DNA of 64,000 bases, from assembly GCF_014384985.1 (NCBI RefSeq), contig NZ_JACRSX010000015.1, positions 1 to 64,000 on the forward strand, read 5' to 3'. The notes below the pieces were generated by a model that saw only the letters and a list, made by a program, of their open reading frames with translations, did no database searches and was not told the origin of the DNA. Shown one piece after another: positions 45,671 through 54,819 of this stretch (position 1 is the first letter of the stretch; each line of letters begins with the position of its first letter). The translations under genes were made by a program, and so were the position numbers. Source of the stretch: Jutongia huaianensis. GTDB taxonomy: Bacteria; Bacillota; Clostridia; Lachnospirales; Lachnospiraceae.

Positions 45671-46516
45671 CTATTGAAACGATCGAACCAACTGGTCTAC
45701 GATCAAATTCCATCCATCTGCCAACACAAATAACAAGATTTTAAACGGCAATGATATGGTTGTGGGCGGAAGCATCATCATTCCCATGGACATCAGGGTG
45801 GACGCGACCACCATATCGATCACGATAAATGGCAGATAAATAATAAAACCAATAATAAACGCCGTTCGAAGCTCACTGATAATAAACGCCGGAATAATAG
45901 TTGTAATTGAAAGATCATCATAATCCTTAATCTCATCAGAGGAAGTCTTATTGATCTCCATAAAGAGCTTCAGATCCTTGTCCCTCGTCTGTCCCAGCAT
46001 AAATTTCCGCAAAGGAGCAAGTCCCGCATCCAAAGCATCCTTTTCTGTCATCTGACCCTGGGTATACGGCTTCACCCCGTCATCATAAACCTGAGTAAAA
46101 ACCGGAGTCATAATGGCAATCGTCATAAAAAGAGCCAGTCCCACCAGTACCTGATTTGGCGGCGTGGTCTGTGTACCAAGAGCTGTTCTCAAAAAATGAA
46201 ATACCACGATAATGCGCGTAAAAGAAGTCAGCATGATCAAAATAGACGGTGCCAGCGCAAGAATCGTCAGCATGATCAAAATCTGAAGCGTCGATTCCAA
46301 GCGGGTACTTCCCAGATTTGATGTAATATTCAGATCAAAAGTATCATCGTCTCCGTCGGCCTGTCCTGCAATCTCGTCCTGCGTGGTCTGATCCACCCTC
46401 TTTGCTGCGGTAGAATATGCCGGCGCAGAAACAGAGAATACAAGAATAAATAACGCAAATGTCAGCATTCCTTTCCATATTGACTTGTGAGATAATATTT
46501 TTTTCAATGGATTCAT
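45671..46516 (-). CDS. fliP: flagellar export protein FliP
   Basis: This 281-residue protein has an N-terminal signal sequence (M-L-T-F-A-L-F-I-L-V-F-S-V-S-A-P-A-Y-S) before the mature protein. There are four later membrane helices. Conserved blocks are M-L-T-S-F-T-R-I-I-V-V-F near residue 102, T-P-P-N-Q-V-L-V-G-L-A-L-F near 122, and S-E-L-R-T-A-F-I-I-G-F near 213, then M-G-M-M-M-L-P-P near 245. It forms the pentameric core of the gate; SwrB-like proteins are thought to help this step. Confidence 0.97.
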   Translation of the reverse strand: MNPLKKILSHKSIWKGMLTFALFILVFSVSAPAYSTAAKRVDQTTQDEIAGQADGDDDTFDLNITSNLGSTRLESTLQILIMLTILALAPSILIMLTSFTRIIVVFHFLRTALGTQTTPPNQVLVGLALFMTIAIMTPVFTQVYDDGVKPYTQGQMTEKDALDAGLAPLRKFMLGQTRDKDLKLFMEINKTSSDEIKDYDDLSITTIIPAFIISELRTAFIIGFIIYLPFIVIDMVVASTLMSMGMMMLPPTTISLPFKILLFVLADGWNLIVDQLVRSFQ

Positions 46517-46530
46517 AACTAAAACCTTTT

Positions 46531-46920
46531 CTATTTCTCTTTCTTTTTCCCGGATGGAAACTGCTGTCTCATCATATCCCGAAAAACATCTTTAAACGGT
46601 GCCCCATCCACCTGTGGCATCTGTGCCGTCAATTCCAGCTGATCCTCCGGAATCTCTGTCAGAAAACGGATCTGATCCTTGCAGACAGATACCGCTATAT
46701 ATTTCTGACCAATCCGCATAATGCAGATCTGACGATTTGGGCCCATAGAAAACGTATCAATAATTTCCATATTGTTGGTCTGCTTCTTAATAAATCCGGA
46801 TTTAGCGTACCATTTGGTTACATAATAAGAAGCTGCCAGGATCAATATGAAAGCAATCAAAAGCATCAATAATTTCAAAAAGCTGGCAAGTGCAGACTGA
46901 CCCACTATAAATACAGACAT
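46531..46920 (-). CDS. fliO: flagellar biosynthesis protein FliO (FliZ)
   Basis: This 129-residue protein has one N-terminal membrane helix (LLMLLIAFILILAASYYV) and a cytosolic domain with I-I-D-T-F-S-M-G-P-N-R-Q-I-C-I-M-R-I-G near residue 50, typical of FliO. It helps FliP assemble. Only 27 bp separate it from fliY, leaving no room for the cheY that lies here in B. subtilis. Confidence 0.9.
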   Translation of the reverse strand: MSVFIVGQSALASFLKLLMLLIAFILILAASYYVTKWYAKSGFIKKQTNNMEIIDTFSMGPNRQICIMRIGQKYIAVSVCKDQIRFLTEIPEDQLELTAQMPQVDGAPFKDVFRDMMRQQFPSGKKKEK

Positions 46921-46947
46921 ATCTACACCTCCAGCTTCCTTTTTCTT

Positions 46948-48099
46948 TTATTTTGTAATCTCTGTGATACGAATACCAAAATTTTCTTCGATCACGACAA
47001 CCTCGCCCTTAGCCACAAACTTGCCATTAACAAGGACATCCACCGGCTCTCCTGCCAGCTTGTTTAACTCAATGATCGTTCCCGGTGAAAAGTCAAGAAT
47101 TTCTTTGATCGACTTATTAGAACGTCCAAGTTCTACCGTCACCTCCAAAGGAACATCCATGATCAGATCAATATTTTCCTGCTGCATCAGCGGACTGACT
47201 CCGGCATTAAACGGCTGGAACTGTGCAGGCTGAACATTGACATTTGGTGCAGGCATCATATATGGCTGCTGCATCACCTGCTGTGCCATATCCGGCTGCA
47301 TTTGCGGCTGCTGTGGCATTGCCTGTGCAGCTGAATTCATATTCACTCCCGCCATCGGATCCGGTGTACTCTGCGGCTGTGCTGCCGGTGCAGGCTCCGG
47401 CTGAGCTTCCTCCTGTCCCAGTCCTGCATCACCAATAAATTTCTGATACAGATCTCTTGCAAAATCAAAAGGATATAATTGCATGATCTGACTGTCTACA
47501 AGATCCCCGATCTGCATTGTGAACGATACCTGTACCAGTTCATCAGCCAGGAAACTTGATACTGTCACATCATCAATGCTGTCATTCAGATCAACAACAC
47601 TTGCCGTAGGCGGACTGATATCAACCTTCTTATCCAGCATAGAAGAAAGGGATGTCGCTGCCGATCCCATCATCTGATTCATTGCTTCACTGATCGCACT
47701 CAAATGAAGCTCTGTCAGTTCTCCTTCTGTATTTGATCCATCTCCACCCATCATCAGATCGGTTATTACCTTTACATCATGCTCTTTCAAGATAAGAACA
47801 TTATTTCCTGAAATTCCATCAATATAGGAAATGTGAATAAAAACACACGGCTTATCATATTGTGCAGATATTTCATTGATCGTAACATACGAAACCTTCG
47901 GAGTCGTAATAGTTACTTTATTATTCAGGAGAGTAGATAATGTCGTTGCTGCGGTTCCCATATTAATATTGGCAATCTCTCCGACCGCATCTCTCTCTGC
48001 GTCTGTCAGTGTCATCGTTGTTGGCGCTGCCGTTGTTGTTGCAGCTCCTGCGGCCCCTGTCAACGCATCGATTTCTTCCTGTGATAACATACCATCCAT
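46948..48099 (-). CDS. fliY: C-ring protein FliY (CheC-like domain fused to FliN)
   Basis: This 383-residue protein starts with M-D-G-M-L-S-Q-E-E-I-D-A-L, a CheY-P-binding-type peptide shared with FliM. The CheC-like phosphatase domain has D-A-V-G-E-I-A-N-I-N-M-G near residue 40 and H-L-S-A-I-S-E-A-M-N-Q-M near 130. A Pro/Gln/Met-rich linker of about 70 residues (225-295) follows. The last 80 residues are the FliN/SpoA domain (L-E-V-T-V-E-L-G-R, P-G-T-I-I-E-L-N-K, V-N-G-K-F-V-A-K-G-E-V-V). It forms the base of the switch ring. Confidence 0.95.
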   Translation of the reverse strand: MDGMLSQEEIDALTGAAGAATTTAAPTTMTLTDAERDAVGEIANINMGTAATTLSTLLNNKVTITTPKVSYVTINEISAQYDKPCVFIHISYIDGISGNNVLILKEHDVKVITDLMMGGDGSNTEGELTELHLSAISEAMNQMMGSAATSLSSMLDKKVDISPPTASVVDLNDSIDDVTVSSFLADELVQVSFTMQIGDLVDSQIMQLYPFDFARDLYQKFIGDAGLGQEEAQPEPAPAAQPQSTPDPMAGVNMNSAAQAMPQQPQMQPDMAQQVMQQPYMMPAPNVNVQPAQFQPFNAGVSPLMQQENIDLIMDVPLEVTVELGRSNKSIKEILDFSPGTIIELNKLAGEPVDVLVNGKFVAKGEVVVIEENFGIRITEITK

Positions 48100-48103
48100 A
48101 TAT

Positions 48104-49084
48104 TTATTGCTCCTCCCTTATCACTGACGTCACCCGGACAGCATAAGAATCCGAAATGGCACCAGGCAGTGCTCTGAATTTCATAATATTTCCAACATAC
48201 ACATCTAATTCATCGTCAACCTTGGAATCCAGCTTAATAATATCCCCTATCTGTATATTCATAAAATCATTTACAGATATGGTGCTCCTTCCTAACAATG
48301 CACGAATCGGTATCTTGGCACGACTAATAATCCCTTCAATCGCTTCCTCATAATGTTCTCCATCCCTCTCCCGCATGGTAGAATACCAATACTTTGTATT
48401 TAATTTATCAATAACTGATTCCACACATGAATACGGAATACAGATATTCATCAATCCTTCTACAGTACCTATCTTGACATTCATAGTAACGATTGCCGTC
48501 ATCTCACTCGGAGAAATAAACTGTGCAAACTGCGAATTCGTCTCAATTCTCTCCAGTCTCGGCTGCAGTTCCGTTACACTCTGCCATGGATCCACCAGCA
48601 ATCCGGTACAAACCTCCATGATCCTCTCTAATATGATCAGCTCAATCTCGGTAAACTCTCTGGACTTTTCCAAAGGATTTCCTCCACCGCCAAGCATACG
48701 GTCCACAATCGCAAATCCCAGATTAGAAGCTAATTCCAACAGGATGCTTCCGCTAAGCGGGGCAAAATCTACAACCCCCAGCAATACCGGATTGGACAAT
48801 GCATTGGAAAACTCGGAATATGTATTCGCCTCCGCATTCATTACTTCAACCTGTACTGATTTACGCAGATATGCCGGCAGATTTGTCGAAAGAAGTCTGC
48901 CATAATTTTCAAAAATGATCTCCAAAGTACGCAAATGATCTTTTGAAAACTTCGATGGTCTGGCAAAGTCATAATCTTTCACCGCAACCTTCGGGGTATC
49001 ATCAATCTCATCAGGATTAATCTCACCACTATTTAATGCACTGAGCAAACTGTCTATCTCATCCTGCGATAAGACATCTCCCAT
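48104..49084 (-). CDS. fliM: flagellar motor switch protein FliM
   Basis: This 326-residue protein has the N-terminal CheY-P-binding peptide M-G-D-V-L-S-Q-D-E-I-D-S-L-L. The middle CheC-like domain has L-L-G-V-V-D-F-A-P and M-L-G-G-G-G-N. The C-terminal SpoA domain has L-L-G-R-S-T-I-S-V-N and M-N-I-Q-I-G-D-I-I-K-L-D. ATG 49084 follows GAGGTGA at 7 nt. With FliG and FliY it forms the rotor switch. Confidence 0.97.
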   Translation of the reverse strand: MGDVLSQDEIDSLLSALNSGEINPDEIDDTPKVAVKDYDFARPSKFSKDHLRTLEIIFENYGRLLSTNLPAYLRKSVQVEVMNAEANTYSEFSNALSNPVLLGVVDFAPLSGSILLELASNLGFAIVDRMLGGGGNPLEKSREFTEIELIILERIMEVCTGLLVDPWQSVTELQPRLERIETNSQFAQFISPSEMTAIVTMNVKIGTVEGLMNICIPYSCVESVIDKLNTKYWYSTMRERDGEHYEEAIEGIISRAKIPIRALLGRSTISVNDFMNIQIGDIIKLDSKVDDELDVYVGNIMKFRALPGAISDSYAVRVTSVIREEQ

Positions 49085-49201
49085 TCTCTTCACCTCACAC
49101 CTGAACTTCTCTGAACCTTGTCCGAAGCTCAGCCAAAATTAGTCACTTCATATAAACACATTCATAATAATCATATCACATTTTAGCTAAAAAGCAAATG
49201 C

Positions 49202-49717
49202 CTAATTATACATGAGATTAGTCAGCGAAATTTCCACAACAGCCTTGGAATCCAAAAGACTCTGGATTTTTTCCAATGCTTCTTTTTTAACAACTTCTTC
49301 GGAAATATCATTTACTGTATGTGACTGGATCACACCACGGATCACATCGGTAAGCTTTGCTTCGTTTGCTTTTAAGGTTTCATTGACATCCTTGTAATCC
49401 TTGGCTTTTTTATTTAAGGAAAGAGTATATCCATCCAGCATTGCATAATGCATTTTCCCGTCATCACCAGATGCCAGATTCAATGTCTGCTGGGATTCAA
49501 AAGCAACGGAATACTGCTCCAAATCCTTCAGCGTGTAATCCTGTGCCCCTTCCGAATCCTCCTGATCCAGTTCCAGATTCAATACAGATGCAACCTGGGT
49601 GATCAGATTGTTTGTCTTTTGGAAAGTTGGTAGCATTACAAAGAACATAATCGCGGTCAATATAACATTGATCACGGTTAATGCTGCAATAATTACACTA
49701 AAAATATTTTTTTTCAT
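49202..49717 (-). CDS. fliL: flagellar basal body protein FliL
   Basis: This 171-residue protein has one N-terminal membrane helix (FSVIIAALTVINVILTAIMFF) and an extracytoplasmic stomatin-like domain. The C-terminal half holds D-V-I-R-G-V-I-Q-S-H-T near residue 128 and S-L-T-N-L-M-Y-N at the end, as in FliL. It supports stator function. It sits between motB and fliM, with a 117-bp gap before fliM in which I see no gene. Confidence 0.85.
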   Translation of the reverse strand: MKKNIFSVIIAALTVINVILTAIMFFVMLPTFQKTNNLITQVASVLNLELDQEDSEGAQDYTLKDLEQYSVAFESQQTLNLASGDDGKMHYAMLDGYTLSLNKKAKDYKDVNETLKANEAKLTDVIRGVIQSHTVNDISEEVVKKEALEKIQSLLDSKAVVEISLTNLMYN

Positions 49718-49761
49718 AAAAACTCCTTACCTTTCTATATCATTTTATCAAATATAACAGT

Positions 49762-50553
49762 TCAATCAATATCGCTGTATATCTTAATCTCTACACGCCG
49801 GTTTTTGGCTCTGCCGGCTGCAGTGGAATTGTCCGCTACCGGATCTACATCTCCTCTTCCGGAGGCTTCCATATGTTTCTCACTTAATCCCTTTTCTTCC
49901 ACAAAATACTCCAACACCTTGGTTGCTCTCGCAGTGGACAGCCACCGGTTACTTGGATACTCTCTGGTATGGATCGGATTGCTGTCGGTATGACCCTCAA
50001 TCTTAATCTGACGATCTTTATAATTCTTTAATATGTAGGATACCCGGCTGAGGATCGTCTTCGCTCCGGAACGTATCTCTGCGCTTCCCGAATCAAACAG
50101 CACTCCACCACTCAGAGAAATCATAACATATTGGTAATTCTCATCCATAGTAACACTGACAGAATCCTCGATACGGTTCTTTTCCGTACCTTCTACCACA
50201 TCGCTGTAAAGTTTTCTGGTATCCTTTTGCTGTTTCTTTTTTTCTTCTGCCATAGGATCGTCTGCATCGGTATCCTCCGCTGCTTTTCCCATATCGGAAT
50301 AATACTCGTCCAAATTATTCAGCTGTGTGGCACCACTGGAAATCAGTTGTCCCTCACCTATGGCCTGCGCTCCACCACTAAATATGCTAAAGCTGTTGGA
50401 CATAGAGGCGACCAGTTCGGAATACTTCACCTCATCCACAGAAGACATAGAGTACAACAGCACGAAAAAACACAGGAGCAGATTCATCAGATCCGAAAAT
50501 GTGTCTTTCCACAGGTCGGTTTTGATTTCTTCCTCTTCTTTTTTTCTTGCCAT
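49762..50553 (-). CDS. motB: flagellar stator protein MotB
   Basis: This 263-residue protein has the stator membrane helix with the ion-binding Asp in F-S-D-L-M-N-L-L-L-C-F-F-V (Asp21), a plug/linker of about 90 residues, and a C-terminal OmpA-like peptidoglycan-binding domain (residues about 145-263; I-E-G-H-T-D-S-N-P, N-R-W-L-S-T-A-R-A, N-R-R-V-E-I-K). The start overlaps the motA stop (TAATG). Ion type (proton or sodium) cannot be called. Confidence 0.95.
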   Translation of the reverse strand: MARKKEEEEIKTDLWKDTFSDLMNLLLCFFVLLYSMSSVDEVKYSELVASMSNSFSIFSGGAQAIGEGQLISSGATQLNNLDEYYSDMGKAAEDTDADDPMAEEKKKQQKDTRKLYSDVVEGTEKNRIEDSVSVTMDENYQYVMISLSGGVLFDSGSAEIRSGAKTILSRVSYILKNYKDRQIKIEGHTDSNPIHTREYPSNRWLSTARATKVLEYFVEEKGLSEKHMEASGRGDVDPVADNSTAAGRAKNRRVEIKIYSDID

Positions 50554-51362
50554 TATGCCTCACCACCTTCAGCGGCTCCTCCATCACCATTTCCCATGTT
50601 CTCGCGAATCTGTGGTGAAAGGAAGGATTTAAGCTTCTCCTCGATCACACGAGGGTTCTCACCTGCCTGAATGGACAAAAGTCCCTCCACCATGATCTCT
50701 TTCATCGTGATCTCCAGGGCATTGTTCTGTTTCAACTTGAATGAAATCGGCACACAAAGCCAGTTTGCCAGAATAGATCCATAAAATGTCGTAATAATGG
50801 CAACACCCATGTTTGGTCCCAGCTTGCTCATATCATCCATATTGAACAACATGTTTACAAGTCCCATCAGAGTACCGATCATACCCCATGCAGGACCCAT
50901 ACTACCTAATGTAGCCCAGAAGTTGATCTTTTCATTATGACGACCGTCAATAGCTCCAAGCTCTGTCTCCATAATACTTCGAACCAGCTCCGGGTCAGTA
51001 CCATCCACGATCAGCATGATGCCTTTCTTTAAAAACTCATCATCTACATCATTCGCCGCTTCCTCCAATGCCAGAAGTCCTTCCTTACGGGCAATATTGG
51101 ACAAACGAATGATATTTTCAATGACATTTACCTCATCTGCCTTTGGCACCTTAAAAGCCAGCGAGATAGTCTTTACACACTTTCCCAGCTCCGGGATACT
51201 TTTCGCCTGTGTAAGCATACAGCCAAATGCGCCACCGAATGTTACGATAGCTGAAGCAGGATCCACAAAGTGACCAAATGCTGTAACTCCACCAGATGAA
51301 ATAATACCGATGATACAACATGCGATACCAATGACAAGACCCACTATTGTAGCTATATCCAT
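50553..51362 (-). CDS. motA: flagellar stator protein MotA
   Basis: This 269-residue protein has four membrane helices. The conserved Pro in T-L-G-S-M-G-P-A-W-G-M-I-G-T-L near residue 165 and the cytoplasmic loop R-K-E-G-L-L-A-L-E with charged residues acting on FliG are visible. ATG 51362 follows GGTGG at 6 nt. It forms the stator with MotB; here the stator is within the fla/che operon rather than separate as in B. subtilis. Confidence 0.96.
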   Translation of the reverse strand: MDIATIVGLVIGIACCIIGIISSGGVTAFGHFVDPASAIVTFGGAFGCMLTQAKSIPELGKCVKTISLAFKVPKADEVNVIENIIRLSNIARKEGLLALEEAANDVDDEFLKKGIMLIVDGTDPELVRSIMETELGAIDGRHNEKINFWATLGSMGPAWGMIGTLMGLVNMLFNMDDMSKLGPNMGVAIITTFYGSILANWLCVPISFKLKQNNALEITMKEIMVEGLLSIQAGENPRVIEEKLKSFLSPQIRENMGNGDGGAAEGGEA

Positions 51363-51385
51363 TTTTTCCACCACCTTATGTATGA

Positions 51386-51580
51386 TTAGTCAATTCGAAA
51401 CGAATTGCACTCACTCCTATATGATTTTACTAGATTTTTTACTTCTTGTCTACTTTCTTTTACAATTATTTTTTTGCCGGTGGTCAGAGTAATAATTGTA
51501 TCCGGTGTTTCTTCCACTGTTTCGATCAGATCTGCATTCACGGTAATGCTTCCACCATTCATCTTTGTTACATCAATCAT
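51386..51580 (-). CDS. flbD: FlbD/SwrD family protein
   Basis: This 64-residue protein opens M-I-D-V-T-K-M-N-G-G-S-I-T-V-N-A-D-L-I, then E-T-P-D-T-I-I-T-L-T-T-G-K-K-I-I-V-K-E-S, the near-universal FlbD pattern. The B. subtilis homologue SwrD raises motor torque by supporting the stators, which fits its place beside motA-motB. ATG 51580 has AAGGA at 10 nt; an overlapping GTG three codons earlier is less likely. Confidence 0.93.
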   Translation of the reverse strand: MIDVTKMNGGSITVNADLIETVEETPDTIITLTTGKKIIVKESRQEVKNLVKSYRSECNSFRID

Positions 51581-51703
51581 TTTCTTCACTTCCTTTACAC
51601 TAAGAAAATGAGCGGTATTGTATCAAATACTTACCGCCCATCTTCCACTTATTTTCATTGTATCAGGGAAATTATTCCACCAAAAAACGATTATTCTGTA
51701 TTA

Positions 51704-53320
51704 TTATCTCTTAAGATTTACAAGCTCCTCAAGCATAGTATCTGATGTTGTGATAATACGTGAGTTTGCCTGGAAACCACGCTGTGTCGTGATCATATTG
51801 GTAAACTCTGATGCCAGATCCACGTTGGACATCTCCAGAGCACCTACCGTAATGCTTCCGCTCTTGGAAACTTCCTCACCAATACCATCAAACAGACCGG
51901 AGTTTAAAGAAGCACGGAACAAACTCTCTCCCTCCGCCTCCAGACCAGACGGATTTGAAAATGTAGCAACACAGATCTGCGCCAGGCATCTTGTCTCACC
52001 ATTGGAATATTTACCATAGATCTTTCCTTCCTCATCAACGGAAATACCTGTCATTGTTCCGGCATAGTTACCCGCGTTCTTGCCACCCTTATCACCACGC
52101 TTATATGTCACCTCACTGGTTCCTCCCTTGGAGAACTGGGTCAGAGAAGAGAAATCAACCTCTATACCGCCATTATCATTTGTTGCATCATACTGTGGGA
52201 AAGTACTGTCATTTCCTACATGTTCTGCATCCTCGCCCTGATAGATAGCAAAGTTGACACAATTTCCGGCATACTGCTGATTGCTTCTGTTTGCCGTAAT
52301 AGAGCCGTCGGCTCCTACCGTAGCATCTACTGCCGAAAAGTTTCCTGACTGGCTGTTAAAAAGAAGCGGGATCGTACTTGACTTCATTGTAAACTCACCG
52401 GTATTCTCATTAACACCATTTACAATGCCGCTATCCGCATCATTCAAAGAGGTGTCAATTCCAAATTTTGCTCCCTTATTACCAAAAGAAATCTGTGCTC
52501 CGCTGCTGGAATATTTCACGGACCCATCTGCCTGCTCTGTCTTCTTTACAAAGATAGACTCGCCCTCTGAGTTATATACATCAGCCACTCTTGCTGTATA
52601 CGGTACAACAGAGCTTGTAGTTGTTGCATTTGGATCAGAAGGATTCTTTGTGATCATAAGCTTAACGGTATAAAGCTCACCCAGCTTATCATAAAAGCTG
52701 AATGTTACCGGTACACCACCACCTGTAATATTTCCATTGGCATCCAGAGTCGGTGTAAGCTGCTTATCATTTGGATCAATATTGCCAAGCAAGGTAGCTG
52801 CTGTAGTTGCTGTTGGTGCCGCAGAAGTCTGCTTTGCTGTCATAATCTTTAAATCTGTTGCAATATCCTTTACGATATTTCCGTCGTCATCTGCCATCCA
52901 TCCCTGAACAATACCGTTGTTTGTTGTACAATAAAGATTTCCGGAAGGATCTACGTTTAACGCACCTGATTTGGTAAAGAGCTGCTCTCCGTTTACATTT
53001 ACTACCAGAAAAGACTCCCCGTTAATCGCCACATCTAGAGCACGGTTTGTCGTTGTGGGACCACCATTTTCTGTAATATTTGTCGTAATGGATGCAACCA
53101 GACCACCAAGACCGATCTGCTTTGCATTGGTTCCGGCTGTATTTGTCGTGCTGTTTGGACCGGTGGCAGGTGAAATTGTCTGATAAAAGGTATCAGAGAA
53201 ATTAACACTGCTTGATTTAAATCCCACCGTATTTACATTTGCGATATTGTTACCAATTACATCCATTTTTGTCTGGTGTATTTTTAATCCTGCCACACCA
53301 GAATAAAGTGATCTCATCAT
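51704..53320 (-). CDS. flgE: flagellar hook protein FlgE
   Basis: This 538-residue protein has the rod/hook N-terminal helix (M-M-R-S-L-Y-S-G-V-A-G-L-K-I-H-Q-T-K-M-D, then G-N-N-I-A-N-V-N-T-V-G-F-K) and the matching C-terminal segment (S-N-V-D-L-A-S-E-F-T-N-M-I, then Q-R-G-F-Q-A-N-S-R). Between them are the FlgE D1/D2 domains, with Gly/Thr/Asn-rich loops. ATG 53320 follows GAGG at 8 nt. It is longer than E. coli FlgE, as is common in Clostridia. Confidence 0.96.
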   Translation of the reverse strand: MMRSLYSGVAGLKIHQTKMDVIGNNIANVNTVGFKSSSVNFSDTFYQTISPATGPNSTTNTAGTNAKQIGLGGLVASITTNITENGGPTTTNRALDVAINGESFLVVNVNGEQLFTKSGALNVDPSGNLYCTTNNGIVQGWMADDDGNIVKDIATDLKIMTAKQTSAAPTATTAATLLGNIDPNDKQLTPTLDANGNITGGGVPVTFSFYDKLGELYTVKLMITKNPSDPNATTTSSVVPYTARVADVYNSEGESIFVKKTEQADGSVKYSSSGAQISFGNKGAKFGIDTSLNDADSGIVNGVNENTGEFTMKSSTIPLLFNSQSGNFSAVDATVGADGSITANRSNQQYAGNCVNFAIYQGEDAEHVGNDSTFPQYDATNDNGGIEVDFSSLTQFSKGGTSEVTYKRGDKGGKNAGNYAGTMTGISVDEEGKIYGKYSNGETRCLAQICVATFSNPSGLEAEGESLFRASLNSGLFDGIGEEVSKSGSITVGALEMSNVDLASEFTNMITTQRGFQANSRIITTSDTMLEELVNLKR

Positions 53321-53501
53321 AATAAAAACCTCATTTCTGCACACATTATGTAATCATATCTCCCGCCAGGTGTGCCCTGCCGGAAAAACTGCCGCCTCCC
53401 GTGAAGCCGCATTTGCTGCAGGAATGTCACTAAGATCCATCTGTCAGTCAAGATCTTATGCCTCCGAAAAGGTCCGGCATCTGACATTTCCCAAAATAAA
53501 A

Positions 53502-53900
53502 TTATCCAATCACAGCGCCATCAATATTTGTAAATACGGAATCTGAGCTGTCCCCCAGTGCTGTTACCACCGTATTATTCTTTACATTAACGATAAACGC
53601 CAAATTGTCAACCATCACCAAAGACTCCTGAATTCCCTTTTCCCGTGCCTTCGTTGTACCACTTTCCAAACGCTCCATCTGTGTCTCCGACAAATTGATG
53701 TTGCGTCGTGCAAGCCGTTCGTTTGCATGTTTTGAAAATTTCAGTCTGCTGGCATCATGTTTCTGTTCTGCCGTGTCTAAAATCTTCTGAAAGGATACCT
53801 CTGTCTGGGAGGAATTCTCTCTGCCTGTGGCTGTTTTTCGCTGTAACAGCTGACCTGCCATCATATCAATGGACGTGTAATTTTCATTCAGCTTATGCAT
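53502..53900 (-). CDS. flagellar operon protein (TIGR02530-type)
   Basis: This 132-residue protein has a core S-F-Q-K-I-L-D, L-K-F-S-K-H-A-N-E-R-L-A-R-R-N-I near residue 58, then L-V-M-V-D-N-L-A-F-I-V-N-V-K-N-N-T-V-V-T-A and F-T-N-I-D-G-A. This matches a small protein found between flgD and flgE in many Bacillota flagellar operons (TIGR02530, recalled). Its role is not established; the place suggests hook assembly. The start at 53900 has GGGAG at 9 nt; ATG 53906 is also possible. The 181-bp gap to flgE holds only weak hairpins. Confidence 0.88.
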   Translation of the reverse strand: MHKLNENYTSIDMMAGQLLQRKTATGRENSSQTEVSFQKILDTAEQKHDASRLKFSKHANERLARRNINLSETQMERLESGTTKAREKGIQESLVMVDNLAFIVNVKNNTVVTALGDSSDSVFTNIDGAVIG

Positions 53901-53920
53901 AAACATCCACTCCCTCTGCT

Positions 53921-54787
53921 TTAAGCCTGCGCTGTTTCTTTGCCGGTATTCTCTGTTTTGTCCGTGTTCTCTGCATCCTTATCGGTGCCGTCCGTGACTT
54001 TGTCGGTATTTTCCGTATCCTTGCCAGCCGTGTCCGGGTTTTTTTCAACATTTCCCTTGATCGTAAGCGTTACGCTTGCATAATCTACCGTCTTATTGAT
54101 GTCATCAAAACCGATTCCAACAACATACTTTCCTGCCGGAAGCGATGCAAACACACTCTTATCAATGGTTAATACACCATTCTTGTAACTCAGCTTGCCG
54201 GCATCGATCTTTGTGGTCGTTCCATCCTCAGCCATCAATGCGACTGCCAGGCTGGTTGCCTCATATCCATTGGATCCCATGCTGATTCCTGTAATCTTGG
54301 CATTCTGTGGATCATGATGCAGATAAGTGATCTCCTGCTGTTTTACCGATGGAATATACTGAGAAATCAGATAATTGTCATCAATCACCTCAACAATATC
54401 ATCATAAGAATACATCTCACCATTGACTGATACATACGGCTTACCGTTTTGCATCTTAACGTACTCGACCATACCTTGTACTTCTTTTTCTGCCCCTGTC
54501 TCTGATGTCTCCCGGATACGCACCTGCTTACCAACCAATGTGTATGCTGAAGTATTTGTTGCTGTGCTGTTCAGATTCTGCATCTGCTCCAGAGATGAGA
54601 ACTGTGCAAGCTGTGCTACATACTCTGTGTTGGATTCCGGCTCCAGCGGATCCTGATATTTCATCTGCGTTACCAGAAGCATAAGAAAATCATCCTTGTC
54701 CAACGCAGATCCTGTTTTCTTTTCCGTTTCCTGTGAAGTCTCTGAAATATTCACCTGACCGTTGTCTACCGGTGCAACTAAACTCAT
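53921..54787 (-). CDS. flgD: flagellar hook-capping protein FlgD
   Basis: This 288-residue protein has the FlgD N-terminus L-D-K-D-D-F-L-M-L-L-V-T-Q-M-K-Y-Q-D-P near residue 29, followed by Y-V-A-Q-L-A-Q-F-S-S-L-E-Q-M, then a FlgD Ig/tudor-type middle part. The last 40 residues are a Thr/Asp/Lys/Glu-rich low-complexity tail (DKVTDGTDKDAENTDKTENT) that ordinary FlgD lacks. It caps the growing hook. It lies between fliK and the TIGR02530-type gene. Confidence 0.93.
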   Translation of the reverse strand: MSLVAPVDNGQVNISETSQETEKKTGSALDKDDFLMLLVTQMKYQDPLEPESNTEYVAQLAQFSSLEQMQNLNSTATNTSAYTLVGKQVRIRETSETGAEKEVQGMVEYVKMQNGKPYVSVNGEMYSYDDIVEVIDDNYLISQYIPSVKQQEITYLHHDPQNAKITGISMGSNGYEATSLAVALMAEDGTTTKIDAGKLSYKNGVLTIDKSVFASLPAGKYVVGIGFDDINKTVDYASVTLTIKGNVEKNPDTAGKDTENTDKVTDGTDKDAENTDKTENTGKETAQA

Positions 54788-54819
54788 ATAAACTCTCCTT
54801 TCCTGCTATAAACTGCATT

